Shown here: piece by piece, positions 1-11,569 of the stretch | Numbering within the stretch: the first letter of the stretch is position 1 | Layout of the letters: every line of letters starts with the position of its first letter | Source of the DNA: Pyrus communis | Lineage: Eukaryota > Streptophyta > Magnoliopsida > Rosales > Rosaceae | Assembly: GCF_963583255.1 (NCBI RefSeq) | Contig: NC_084819.1 | Location: forward strand, 14,133,259 to 14,197,258 | Length of the DNA stretch: 64,000 nt | Direction of reading: 5' to 3' | Translations under genes and position numbers: made by a program | The notes under the pieces: model-generated | What the model was told of the DNA's origin: nothing | Databases searched by the model: none | The model's input: the letters and a program-made list of their open reading frames with translations, nothing else

Positions 1-258
1 TTCTGAAGTAAAAAGCTCAAGTAGCAAACAAAAACAAACAACCAACAACCAAAGGGTAGCCCTCACTTCTTGAGTTTTATTTTTGGCGCTGGTAAATCGC
101 ATAATGATGGTTAGAAAAAAGTTGAAATGCCTCTATGAGTCTTCTCCCCCCAAAACAGTAAATTACCGTAACGAATCTACCAACTGGTTTCCTTAAAAGA
201 AAAAAGAAAAAAACAGAACAACCCAACGCCCAATCATCCACAATTCGACATCGATGTG

Positions 259-447
259 GAATGAGGATCCTCATTGTGAGGATTTCAATGATCCTCAAAT
301 AATGTTTATTCATTATATATCGTGCGGTTAGTTTTCTTCATATATTATTCATGTTTAATTTTAAAAATAAGTATTTAAAATAATTTCTGATCGCACTATA
401 TGCGATGAATGAATACAATTTGAAGATCCGGAGAGGATCCTCATTCA
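259..447. repeat. MITE-like inverted-repeat element, copy 1
   Basis: The two ends are inverted copies of each other. The left end reads GAATGAGGATCCTC, and the right end gives the same 14 bases on the other strand before the similarity becomes imperfect. The AT-rich middle contains a cattatatatcgtgcggt-like stretch. Related sequences occur near 26237, 26547, 40690 and 57382, so this is a dispersed family. I saw no coding capacity and no clear target duplication at this copy. Confidence 0.6.
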
Positions 448-2870
448 TTGATGCGACCTCTCAAGCTACAGTGCTGAACTACATACCAAAAAGTCAAAAA
501 GAAACCAAAGATTGTATCGTATTTCTGCAAAAGTAAAAAATGTTATCAAGTATCAAGTGCTCAAAACAAATTTAAACTTCAGTACGTGTCACAACTATTG
601 ATTTTTAATTGTTAGAACATCATCTAAGACAATGATATGTACAACCCTTTACTTAAGTCAATTTCCTCTGGCTGGTTCTCAGAAATTGAGAGTTCAAAGT
701 AGGATCTTAAATTTCTCTGACTTTCGATTCTTTGTGTATTGATATGTACAATAAAGAACTCGCTAAATACATAAAAAATTTATTTTTGCATCAAATATCC
801 TTAAAAAATAAAATATACAAACATTACTTAAATATTTTCTTCTCGCGTTTTTAGACTCAAATGTACTAATGAAGTTTACGAAATATAAGTTTTCAACCAA
901 TTCTTTTTTAATTGATAAAATAGTTAATCCTTTTTCAATCTTTCTTGAGATGTAGTTGATAGAAGATAAAATTTGATCAACTTTATGCAAAGGCAACTGT
1001 AATTGGAATGGTTAACAAAATTATATAAGCAACTCATGCATATGGTTAACAAAATTATCTTAGATCTTAGTCGTTGGATTCAATGAATTTACAAATATAA
1101 AACTAAAAACAAAAATACACATATATAGTGCGTCAACCCCACTAATCTAGGGGAATCTTGGGCTAAATTTGCCCCTAAAATAAGTTTTGGGTTAAAACTC
1201 ATATTTGCCCTATTGAAGCAAGTTGGGGTAAGTTTAGAATCTAAATTTTGAGTTTTACTTCAAGGGTTGGAGTAGGTCTGAGTGAGGACCCTAGGCAAAC
1301 GCCTACTTTGGCTATTCTCATGGCTGGTGTTGGGGCCCAAAAATGTCAACACACCAATCCAACCAAGCCTCAAGGCCCAATTGTCATGCAAAGCCTTCAT
1401 TCAAGCCCAAACACATGCCAAGGTGCAGGATCGATAAGGAATCTATTTACAAACATGTCATGCCACGGTAATGAAGTTGGATATTTACATAAATCACGCC
1501 ATGCTCATGTCTATTCATCACAACAAGCTTCCTCATGCTAGTCACTATTCATGCTAAGCCCAAGTCACATATTTGAGGCTTGTCAAGTGAACTGTTGTGG
1601 ATGGTTACGAAAGGTTATTAGGCCTACACGGAATCGAGGTTATGGAAGACTTTGGGCTGCTTAAGGACCATGGATCCAAGCCCATACCTTTGCATTTCAC
1701 ACATGCAACATTGAGAGAGAACTAGCCTAGTTTACCATTTTTCCCTAGCAAGCTAATTTTCTTAGTTAGGACTAAACTATATTCCTTTATTAAATGTATG
1801 TTAAACCCAACAAGTTAGGCATTTAATGCTGACTTTCCCTTCCCAACTTGCATAGACAACCAACGCACGAAAGCCATAAGGCGCACTACCAGAAGTAGCG
1901 CCTATGGAAGGCTGGCCTGAGAAAGCTGTGTCTTAGGAAAAAGCAGAATGCAGGTCTCAACAGTGCAGCTACATTACACCAAAAGGGAAATAGTAAGAGG
2001 GCTATGGAGAAAGGAAGGGGAAGACCAAGCCATAAAGGGAGATTCCTCTGAAACCTAGAGGAGAACCCTTCACTTACAAAAGGAAGGAGAAAAGCCATTA
2101 GAGAGAGAGAGGCAACACACAGACATAATAGAGAACGCAGAGAGATGGAACCACCCAGGAAATAAGCCCAGAGAGTTCCATTTAGCCTAGAAACATACTC
2201 CAAGCCTCAAGAATCATCATCCATGCAACCTTAGTAATTCCCACAGCCTTTTTTTAAAGATCCCAACCATTAGAAGCTTTGTTATCACCCTAGGAAAGCC
2301 CAAATGATCCAACAAATAATCCCATGCAACCATGCAAACCCCTTTTATCTCATGCTAAACCAGTAATCTTCTAGCTTTCACACCACACTTCACTTGAGCA
2401 CGTCATTATCTTAATCAATCATGCTATCTTTGAGCCGTTGATGTTACACGGGTATTTCCTAAGACAAGCTAACTCTTTTGAGATATTTTGGGACTTGGTA
2501 TGAATCCAAACCAAGGAAGACAGGATGATGTTCTCAAAGCCCAAGTCCATCTCGACCTAAAAGTCCCCCAAGAGCTGGCTCTTCCCACAAAGACAAAAGA
2601 CAACGCCAAATTAATGTTCAACACACATCATTTAAGAAAAACTATATTCAAAAAATTAAACTTGAAGCTTAATCAATATTTAATATGTTGACAACATTTG
2701 ATATATATATTTAAGATGATCATCTCAGTCAATTTAACAAAAAATGGTTATTTACAAGATTTGTCGGGTCTAAAACCAAACCCGTAAGCCCACGTACCAT
2801 AATTGGGCCGTCGGACAAAACCCCACCCGCTGCCAATGGGCCAAACGGCACGCGTTTCGTGGAGCCGAAT
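448..2870. other. Gene-free AT-rich intergenic stretch
   Basis: No open frame here looks like a real protein. The longest frames (1248-1541 +, 1886-2203 -) have no recognisable domain and low-complexity composition. The part from about 1130 to 2690 is less AT-rich and has the look of old transposon-derived DNA, but I found no paired LTRs, inverted ends or target duplications to prove that. Confidence 0.5.
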
Positions 2871-2944
2871 CATCATCTTTCCTTGTTCTGTTTGGAGTTG
2901 GTTATAGTCCCTCCCGGTCTGCTGCACCAATCTATCTGGTCCCA

Positions 2945-5900
2945 ATGGCGTGCCGTATTAAATTCTCTCTCCGGTGTCCTTCCTCCGAAACGCCGCGTTT
3001 TGGTTCCACTTGTCGCCTCCAAAACCCTAGCTCCCCTCTCCTACTTAATCTCACTCCCTCCTTTTCTTCTTCTTCGAATCCCAAAAAGGTAAAGATCATC
3101 GCTTTTGCTTTTTAGCCACGAATAATAAAAACGCAATATATTCACCGTCCATTTTTTGGTCCTTGGTAATTTAAGCATCAAATCGGGTGGTTTTTGTATC
3201 GGCAGATCTCGTATTCAGGTACGCGGCGGCGCAGCCTCGTTGCGGTGAAGTCTGAGATGGCCACGGAGGAGAAAGCGGCTTCCGGGAACAGAATGCTTGT
3301 TAGTTCACTGTACACTATTCACTGTTCAACTTATGCTCTGTTTGGTTTCTGATTGGTTAACAATCTATGAATTTTGAATTTTTAAGTCTTTTTGTGGTGT
3401 TTGGAATTTGCTGCCAAATTTGGGGTGAATTTTAAGAGATGGGAATAGATCATGCTATCAGAATCTGTGATTTGGTGTGTGAATAACTGAATATTGTCCT
3501 GAATTCAAAGGGTTGATTGGGTTTTTTTTTTCCAGGTTTTCGTGCCGCCGCACCCGTTGATCAAGCATTGGGTTTCGGTTTTGAGAAATGAGCAAACCCC
3601 TTGTCCAATTTTTCGTAAGTTACAAATTAGTTTTATCGGTTCTATGTAATGTGAATATTTGAGTGGATTTGAAGAGTCCCGGATGATAAATTCATTGTTA
3701 AACTCTATTTAAGTGTTTGGTTTTTATTTTTTGAGCTTAGAATAGTTAAACGTTATTGAGTTGCTTACGAGGCATTGACTTTCGTATGCTTTAGGAAATG
3801 CCATGGCTGAGTTGGGGAGGCTTCTTATGTATGAAGCTTCAAGAGATTGGCTGGTTAGTTTTTCATAATTTACACTCGCAAGTTCGCAACCGCAATGATT
3901 TTGAGGATTATGTTCTATTTTCATCATATGAAGTAATTTTGCTTTGTTTCTTTAAATTTCAGCCTACGGTCACAGGAGAGATTCAGTCACCAATGGGTGT
4001 TGCATCAGTTGAATTCATAGATCCAAGGGAGCCTATTTTGGTTAGTTTTTAGTATTGATTTCTTGTATTTTTTTCATGCAAATATGTTGCTCCCTGTATA
4101 GCTGTATATCTCTATTTTCTATTGATGGTTGAACATCCTGTTCACTTGTTCAGGATATATCGGCTATAAGTTCTCTTTGGATTTTCATATTAGTTGATTA
4201 TGGTTTGCTATTAAAGATTGTTTCAGTGGTTGTCGTACCACAGTACTCTCACTGTACAGAGCAGTGCAGGCGAGTGTTATTTGATTTTTATTGTTTTAGT
4301 TTTGCAGGTTGTTCCAATTTTGAGAGCTGGTCTAGCACTTGCAGAACATGCATCGTCAATCTTGCCTGCCACAAAGACGTACCATCTTGGTAAGAAGGGT
4401 TTGTGCATTGTTCACTTTGCAGTCGAAGTAAACAAGAATGTTTGGCGTGTCTAGAATTCTTGTTACGATAAATTTATACCCATGAATTACTGAAAGGTCT
4501 TCTGGTCATGAAGTCTTAAGTGAAAATTTTGTCATCATTTGGTGTTATGCTCTAAACACTCAATTTTCTGTGCTTTTTATTTAATTACATTTTTTGAAGT
4601 TCATGAAACTTATCTTCTATTATCAGTTTGAAATTTTTTATCAAACTGGGCATGTAATGTTATCATCTCTTTATATTTATTGGTTTACAAATTCAGGGTT
4701 AAGCAGAGATGAGGAGACACTTCTACCAACAGTATATCTGAACAAGTAAATGTTCCTTGCCTAAACTTGTTTTCGTGTTCCTGTTCTTACCTCTTGCTTT
4801 CAGGTGCTGTTGGGAGTTAATGTGCAAATCTCTATGTTATTAGCTGCAGCAACTTAATAATAGCATTTCAAACGCTTTGATAAAGTATGAACAAATGAGA
4901 GGCACCCAATTCATTGTCAATTTCATAGTCCTTGCCTAATCTTAGGGCTTAAAAGCTCAACATGAGGTGGTCACGTTTATGAATACCCTATCTATATGAT
5001 AGTTTTGGGAGTGACCCTTCATGCGATCTTCTTCTTAGGTTACCGGACCAATTTCCAGAAGGCTCTCGAGTATTTTTGGTTGATCCTATGCTAGCAACAG
5101 GTATTATTATTATTGTACTTGTGATAGTATCCGAATTTTCATTTTTGAGTATTCAGGATTAGTGAACCTCTTCAAGTGTCCATGTGCTGTAATTTTCCTT
5201 CCATCAAGAGCAGCTAGTAAATAGTATCAAAACATAAGCTATGCCCTAGTTCTGTAGTATTTCTCAATTTCTTTCTTTATCTTCAATTTCAGGTGGCACA
5301 ATAGTAGCATCTTTGGATCTTTTAAAGGAACGCGGGGTTGACAACAAGCAAATCAAAGTGGTAAATATCATAGATTGCACTTTTTTGTTTGAAACTGTGT
5401 TCCTAAATTTACATATAAGTATCTTAAGGTGTACATATTTGTCAAACCAGTGTGTTGAAGTTTTATGTTGAGACTTTCCTGTTGCTTATTACATTTGATG
5501 AACTGTTATGAAGTCAATTGAATTCTAAACTGTTTCCAGTGAGATAAGCTGGTTAAGTTCCATTTGATTTTATTGGTTAATACATCTCTAAGCCTAAGAT
5601 AATCTGTCATGTCATAGATATCTGCTGTAGCTGCGCCTCCTGCACTTCAAAAGCTAAGCGAGAAGTTTCCAGGGTAATAATAATATCAATCAATAATTAC
5701 AGTTTGAAACGAAGCTCAGCATTCCTTAACTCTGCATTTGTTTACTTTACAGGCTTCATGTGTACACTGGAATTATAGATCCTACTGTAAATGAAAAAGG
5801 GTAAGTACGTGGCTTCCATTGATGTAACGCTGCTAATGCATATAATGTTGCAGACTGGTTTAACATAGTTTATGTCACGCTTGCACTGGTTTCAGGTTTA

Positions 5901-5947
5901 TAGTCCCTGGACTGGGTGATGCTGGAGACCGCAGCTACGGTACATAA
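2945..5947 (+). CDS. UPP: Uracil phosphoribosyltransferase, plastid-type (12 exons)
   Basis: The enzyme converts uracil plus PRPP into UMP (pyrimidine salvage). Exons by GT-AG junctions: 2945-3088, 3206-3298, 3536-3614, 3795-3853, 3963-4040, 4308-4389, 4697-4745, 5039-5100, 5293-5360, 5618-5673, 5753-5800, 5896-5947. They sum to 870 nt, giving 289 aa. The PRPP loop DPMLATGGT lies at about residues 210-218 and the uracil-binding GLGDAGDR near the C-terminus (about 278-285). The ATG at 2945 was chosen because exon 1 encodes a Ser/Arg-rich stretch beginning MACRIKFSL that reads in phase into exon 2 and resembles the plastid transit peptide of plant UPP. The ATG at 3257 in exon 2 would give a 185-codon shorter upstream region only if the transit peptide were absent, so it is an alternative cytosolic start. 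Transit function is inferred. The reading frame is intact throughout. A fragment resembling exon 8 recurs at 8844-8961. Confidence 0.93.
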
Positions 5948-6494
5948 AGTCATTGCTCAAGTGTGCGGTGGACATCTGGTTTTTAGTTTTTACTCCCGCA
6001 GTTTTGGATGTTGAGCTTATTAAGAGGAATGGTTTCTTGATCTGAAGGTAAACTTAATCAGAAAAGTAAATGATACAGCAGTGGCAGAAAGCGTGACTGC
6101 GATTATTGTAGGATTTATCTGAAAAGTAATGTATGATTTATCCACCCAAATGAGGGTGTTGTGAGGCATGACATTGCCTTTTATTTTATAACGAGGGATA
6201 AAGAATGTTTGAGTTTGGTGTATGACGAACAATCGGAGGTATAAGGCGATGTACTCCCGAGTAATGCACTGTTGTTAGTTTGGTAACAACTTAATAACAT
6301 GCTTTTGGATATGCACGTTCATTTCCTGCGAGGTTGCGCGTCACATTTCCTGCATGAGGAGGTAGAATAGAATAGATGTGAACGGTGTGTTGATTGAGAT
6401 TATGCCACACCCTATGTGTTAAAATGTTTCTCCAAGTAAGAGATAACAACGCATTTAAGAGTCCTTGTGCGGCAAGTAAGAGGTTGAAACGATC

Positions 6495-6559
6495 CATATG
6501 TAAAACTGCCCTAGGGTTCTGCTTAGCCATATATAAAACTGCCTAAGGTTCTGCTTAGC
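6495..6559. repeat. Two-copy 33-bp direct repeat
   Basis: Two adjacent copies of a unit containing 'taaaactgcc' and 'aggttctgcttagc' occur 33 bp apart, just upstream of the serpin relic. They differ at a few bases. No function is apparent. Confidence 0.7.
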
Positions 6560-6645
6560 TATATGAATCTCCCAAACGTACCTGACATCTTTATAGCCGC
6601 CTTCTTCCCTCAACTACAACAGCATCAACCTCCGACTTCTCAAAT

Positions 6646-7905
6646 AATGGATCCAGAAGAACCTGTCAGCAAACTAGAAGAATCTGTCAGTAAATTAACC
6701 GACATCGCACCAGGAATGACCAAGCATCTGCTTATGTCGACTGAAGGTAAGGATAAGAACATTGTGTACTCGCCGGTTTCAATCCAGGTTGTGCTGAGGA
6801 TGATTGCAGCTAGGACGAAGGGTTCCACTCTGACCAGTTGCTCTCTTTCCTAAAGGCCGAGTCCTTAGACCATCTCAATGAGAAATTTTTCATTGTGGCA
6901 GGAATACAAATGGTACATCACGTGCTCTCCACCTCAACACCCTCGCCTTGGATCTCATCCCTCTGGCTTTCGCAGATGGATCGGCTAGCGGGGGTCCTTG
7001 CTTATCCTTTGCCAATGGCCTTTGGGTAGACAAGTCTCTCTCCCTCAAACCTTCTTTCAAAGAAGTGGTGGACAAGGGCCTCATCAAAGAGGTTCTTCCT
7101 CCAAATTCAGTTCAGTCATTTACCAAAACCATCCTTGGAAATGCTTTATAATTTAATGGAGCTTGGCAGGAGGGTCAAAAGTTTTATCCATTAAATTTAA
7201 AGTATGAATTCTACCTTGGCAATCGGAGATCATCAGTTAAGGCACCTCTTCATAAGAAGCTCTAAGGAACATGTGCCTTTGATGGTTTCAAAGTCTTAAG
7301 AGCTTCCTTACGAAATGGGGTCAGACGGGTCGCGCCTTTTCTCCATGTTTTTGTTTCTTTCGGATGAAGTAGATGGTCTACCAGCTTTGATCGAGAAAGT
7401 TTGTTCTTGACTCCAATTTCTTAGATCACCATGTTCCCCATAGACGTGTTCTTGTTGGTGACTTCAGAATACCAAAGTTTAATTTAGTTTTCTTTTGCCT
7501 TGGAAGCTTCCGAAATTCTCAAGGATATGGGACTTGTATTACCTTTTGACAGTTTGGCAGAGATGGTGGAGTCGCCAGCTTCAGGTGAGGAGGACCCTTG
7601 TTTGTCCGAAATATTTCACAAATATTTCATAGAAGTTAATGAGGAGCGCACTGAAGCTTCAACAGTTACTGTTTCTACTCATGGGTATGGTTGCGGTTAC
7701 ATGGAGGAACCGATAGACTTTGTGGCTGATCACCCTTTCCTATTTTTGATCAGAGAAGTAATGACCGGAACGGTGTTATTCACTGGTATACGTGAAGACC
7801 ACCCACCGGCACAGCTGAATAATTCGTCCACCTTGTGTCGTGAATTAGGTGAACTTGTTTCTATGAAACTCAAATCTTTGAGCTTACGTTTGATCACTGC
7901 ATCGT
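6646..7905 (+). pseudogene. Serpin (Z/ZX-type) relic
   Basis: Successive pieces in different frames match a plant serpin in order. The N-terminal part (6646-6830) reads DIAPGMTKHLL and IVYSPVSIQVVL. The next piece (6838-7130) holds DQLLSFL-like, LNTLALDLIPLAFADG-like, SFANGLWVDKSLSLKP and FKEVVD blocks. The strand and helix region at about 7150-7480 is full of stops (FNGAW, CAFDGFKVL). The C-terminal part (7500-7905) reads EILKDMGLVLPF, hinge-like EVNEERTEAST, then FVADHPFLFLIRE and TGTVLFTG. Known plant serpins of about 390 aa are suicide inhibitors of proteases. Here at least three frame changes, internal stops and a shortened middle make a working product unlikely. A spliced but divergent gene is the alternative, but no intron boundaries restore the frame by eye. 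Confidence 0.85.
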
Positions 7906-7909
7906 GAAA

Positions 7910-8843
7910 ACCCTCCCATTTGCCTTTTCACTTCTGACATTGCTCCTTTCCTGTTCATTGACACTTAATTTCGTCGAGGGCTCCAGTGCAGATCCATGGT
8001 AAGGCAGAGGCATTTCTTAAGCCTTAACATCTCAAGCAGCCACAGTATTTGTATCTATCAATCACTGCTGGATATACATAAAAGAACGTAATGTGCTAGT
8101 GAATCGGATCACCAGTACCACCCACTTCCAAGTCAATAAGAACAGAAAGAGATAATTGCATCCTCCTTCTACATAACACAAACACACCCCGATTGTCCCG
8201 ACTCAATACCATGAACACAAAATCAAGGTTCAGTAGTGACTTAAGTTTCTTCTGCAAGAAACAATGCTTCTCATCACGCAAAGAAAAAAAAAATGGTGGG
8301 ATCTTTGGAAGACATGAATCTCTTCAGCACTTGGACTTCACGAGGGTTCCCATCCCAATAAAAATATGTTGCAAATCGTGGGACTAAAATCGTCTTTAGA
8401 TGCAGGTCTATCCCATCCCACCTCCCCTTGGCTCTCCCCCGCAACACAACCTGTGGGAGGAATTGAGAGAATGTATAGGTTGCGTTTTCTTGGGAGGAAT
8501 TGACAGAAGGAATAGCAACTGTTTCTTGTTCCTTGAATATCTCTCGTTTGGTTAGGCCGGAAAGGAATCGAATTTCATAAATTGACTGGTGTCAATGCCG
8601 TTTAATTGGGCAGCAAACCAAGAAACATCAGCATTGTCATACGACCACCCAGCTTTTTTGGTCGAGAGTTTACTTGGGCAGCAAACCTTTACTCTACAAG
8701 CGATCTGGTGCAGTGTGTTTGATAGGAACCAAGGCCCTGTTTGTTACAAAAAGCATCGTTGCGCTACAATCACATTTAGCTCTTGATCTGATCAGCTGCA
8801 GTGTATTTGATATGAACTAATTTCTATTGGCTGACTAAAATAG
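7910..8843. other. Gene-free intergenic stretch
   Basis: I see no supported gene. Short frames at 8096-8281 (-), 8193-8387 (+) and 8589-8786 (+) have no recognisable content. A short phrase resembling 'cagtgtgtttgatag' recurs about 100 bp later as 'cagtgtatttgatat' (near 8710 and 8800), suggesting small local duplication. Confidence 0.45.
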
Positions 8844-8961
8844 GTTTGGGGGTGACCCTTGATGTGATATTCTTCATTGGTTACCTGACAAATTTTCTGA
8901 AGGCTCTCGAGTATTTTAAGTAGGTTGGTCCTATGCGAGCAACAGATATTATTATACTACA
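8844..8961 (+). pseudogene. Fragment of UPP intron 7-exon 8
   Basis: This stretch aligns by eye with 5007-5112 of the UPP gene: the intron end (tttgggagtgacccttcatg-like), the exon encoding LPDQFPEGSRVF, the GGCTCTCGAGTATTTT block, the AGCAACAG exon end and the following 'gtattattatt'-like intron start. Several substitutions, a missing splice AG and a small insertion make it non-functional. No neighbouring UPP exons are seen, so only this exon plus flanking intron was copied. Confidence 0.8.
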
Positions 8962-8964
8962 TGG

Positions 8965-10990
8965 GATAACATCTGAAGTTTTTTAATTTATTTTTGTATG
9001 GTATTTGGAGTATCCTACTTTCATGCAATTTACGATACTTATTGGGGAACCAGCTTCGCATCTCATTCCGAGGTGTGTAGTTTCCTCAGTCATTACGAAC
9101 ACCCCCGATTAGTGCAATGGTGCATGCAATTTGTAGGATACGTATCTCCAGATTGGAATATCTTTGCAATCTCGTCCCTACTACTTAAGTTATTCCTTGG
9201 ACTCATCCTAATGAATAATGAACTTTCCTAATTCACTATTAGATCACACACTCGATGGACAAATTCTCACTTGACCTTTGTTGTCGATGACTCGACATTG
9301 GGTTGCCTCGAATAACCAATTACATGTTGTCACGTCAATTGTTTTTCAGGCATGCTCTAACAAAATGTAAGTCCCACATCGAGGAATTAAGAAAATAATA
9401 TACAATATATAAGTGTATGTTTCCACTCCTATTTATACCAAGACATTTTGTGATAAAATCCACCACCTATGACCTAACAATAGGTGGTTAAGTTGAGACA
9501 ATATCAGTGTGGTTAGGAGTGGGTCGATGATCTGTTTCTCTGAATATATGACAAAGTCAACGGCCAACCATTGGTCGCCAGAAAAGTTATTGATATTAAG
9601 TGGCAATCACGTAAAGAAAAGTTACTGATTTTGGTTGACTTTTCCATTAGTACCTAAACTAAAAATATTGTTTTGAATTTTCAAAATAAATAATTAAAAA
9701 AATATATATGGTATACAGTTCGTACCTTCAAATTTAGGTGCAATTGCAAACTCACATCATCTTTAAAACAATACAATGTCATATATCTGCTAAATATTTT
9801 GTTAAATAAACTGTTAAGTGATGACTTTACTAATAGAAACAACTTAAAAAGTAAATGTTTAAGAAATTAATGGGACCACATCCTTCTTATTTGGCCTTAG
9901 ATTAATTACCACGTACTCCGAGTGAAGATAGTCGAACAGAAACTAGTGGGAACTATGGCGATCTAGAGACTTTATGGCCCTTACCCTTTTCTAACACACA
10001 TTGAGCCCGATGGACCACCAACCCTGAAATGGCGACGAAAAATCCTGACGGATGTGAAAAAGCATGTGCATATCTCGCTTCGTAAAGAAGCAAAGATGTA
10101 TAGATGACACACCGTTGCCTGATCTACCTTCCGTTGAAGAAATCCAAACGACTATAGCATGCTATAGTTAGTAGCCAGATGGATTCAATCGAGCCTAAAT
10201 ATTGTAACACCCCAAATGACTAGCATGTAGCTAGATGGATTTGATTTCTAGTTTTCTTACATGAAGCGTCACATGGAAAACCCTCATTGTCTCCCAAGTT
10301 CCAATCCTTGCCACCATTGATCGACAGAGTGCCTTATTTCCTTCTTAATAATTGAGGAGGGCAGTGGGTGCCGATCATATGTGATCATTTATAATGATGA
10401 GAAGACCCACCTAATTAGGCATAAAAAAATACTATATTTGCCTGCTACATGGACAAATAGAACCAACCCAAATTACAATCGAAAATTAAACGCAACAGAT
10501 CAGATCCTAACAAAGAACAGAAGGTAAAAAAAAAGGAAAAAACAGAAAACAACATCATGGGAAGTTTTAATAGCTGAAGAGAAGCGTCAATTAATCAACA
10601 AATTACTTTGGAAAATCCCCAACTACAAGAATATTACTATTCGACTTGACTATATGCATGATACATACACACACACATTTTAGTTAACCTGCATCCTTCT
10701 ATATTTTCGTCTGCGCTCCTTCTTAGTAGCGATCGTGTTTGACTGTAGCACGAACGGAATGATAGGGCCCTCGTAGGAACTATGTATTTAATGTATAAGG
10801 AGAAACAGCCAAAATCTAACATCTCCTATACCGCCAATACATGATCTGGAATATCCTATATTCCTTTCGTTTTCTACACTTAAACGAATGTTTGCTGTAT
10901 AGCTGGTCCTAACCATGGATAAAGCTAAAAGTAAAGGGGGAAAAAAGAAGAGACTGAATACTTAACTTATAAGGAGAAAGAAAACTGATA
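8965..10990. other. Gene-free stretch with LTR-like remnant
   Basis: I found no supported gene. Around 9350-9560 there is sequence of the type often seen in plant LTRs or TRIM elements (AAGTCCCACATCGAGGAATT, then a TATTTATACC box), but I could not find a partner copy, a clear TG/CA boundary or a target duplication, so the element is not delimited. Confidence 0.35.
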
Positions 10991-10995
10991 AATAT

Positions 10996-11184
10996 TCAGC
11001 AACCGGCATAACCAGCATCGCAGCTAAAGCTGGCGTTTCCGGTGCTTCCATTGGCATTCTGGCGAGGATTGGAGCCGAGGCAGCAACATATGAGACCCAC
11101 CAACAGTATGAAACCCCAAACCGTCGCTAAAGCTTCTGCCCAGTACAGATAATGCTCCATGATCTTTACTCTTCCAAATGGCAT
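10996..11184 (-). CDS. Possible small membrane protein, unknown
   Basis: I do not recognise a family. The frame gives 62 aa from the first ATG, or 54 aa from the second ATG (11160-11158). It contains one strongly hydrophobic segment (about residues 20-36, WGFILLVGLICCCL) followed by a short polar tail rich in Asn, Gly, Ser and Cys that ends in GYAGC. Supporting context is a TATAAAG box on the same strand at 11261-11255, about 75 bases upstream of the ATG, and a purine-rich (GGA-repeat) leader directly upstream, both usual for a plant gene. Against it are the short length and lack of any recognised domain. It could be a tail-anchored or Cys-rich membrane micropeptide, or a chance frame. Confidence 0.4.
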   Translation of the reverse strand: MPFGRVKIMEHYLYWAEALATVWGFILLVGLICCCLGSNPRQNANGSTGNASFSCDAGYAGC

Positions 11185-11254
11185 CCTCCTCCTCTTCCTC
11201 TTCCTCCTCCTTCCCCTGCTCCTTTGCTTAAGTTGCTTTCCACCGTCGTACCGT

Positions 11255-11261
11255 CTTTATA
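11255..11261 (-). promoter_or_regulatory. Candidate TATA box (TATAAAG)
   Basis: It lies about 75 bases upstream of the first ATG of the small reading frame at 10996-11184, at a distance compatible with a short leader. The call rests on sequence and spacing only. Confidence 0.35.
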
Positions 11262-11353
11262 ACTTTACATGCATTCATGCTGGTTTCCCCACGCCACAGT
11301 AATATATTTATGCTGGTTTTCTCACGCCAAACAGCTATATATACATATCCTTA

Positions 11354-11563
11354 GGGCTGATTTGGTATTACTGTGCTTTGAGAAAAAAAACTGCTTTTGT
11401 TGTGATGTGAGCATAAGCTCATTTTTGTTGGTTCACGTTTTCAGTTTTTTTTCACCAAAAACTATGAAAATAAATTGTTTATAAGTGTTTACCGAACATC
11501 TTTTTGAGCTGAACTTTTTTTATACCCATTTTTTATAAAAGCATCTCAATACCAAATCAGTAC
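11354..11563. mobile_element. Tourist-like MITE with TTA target duplication
   Basis: The element is about 210 bp. Its left end is GGGCTGATTTGGTATT and its right end is the inverted GTACTGATTTGGTATT. TTA sits directly outside both ends (11351-11353 and 11564-11566), the target size known for PIF/Harbinger-derived MITEs. It has no coding capacity. The larger element at 17143-18261 has related ends and the same target. Confidence 0.8.
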
Positions 11564-11569
11564 TTAATT

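Noticed and set aside
1248..1541. 97-codon frame on the plus strand
   Set aside because: No recognisable domain, no TATA or intron context, and composition like repetitive DNA. Treated as chance.
1886..2203. 105-codon frame on the minus strand, Leu/Phe-rich
   Set aside because: The hydrophobic look comes from reading a purine-rich (GAGA, AAAGG) strand in reverse. No conserved motif or start context.
9350..9560. Complete LTR element
   Set aside because: LTR-like words are present, but no second LTR, primer site or target duplication could be found, so only a remnant is noted.
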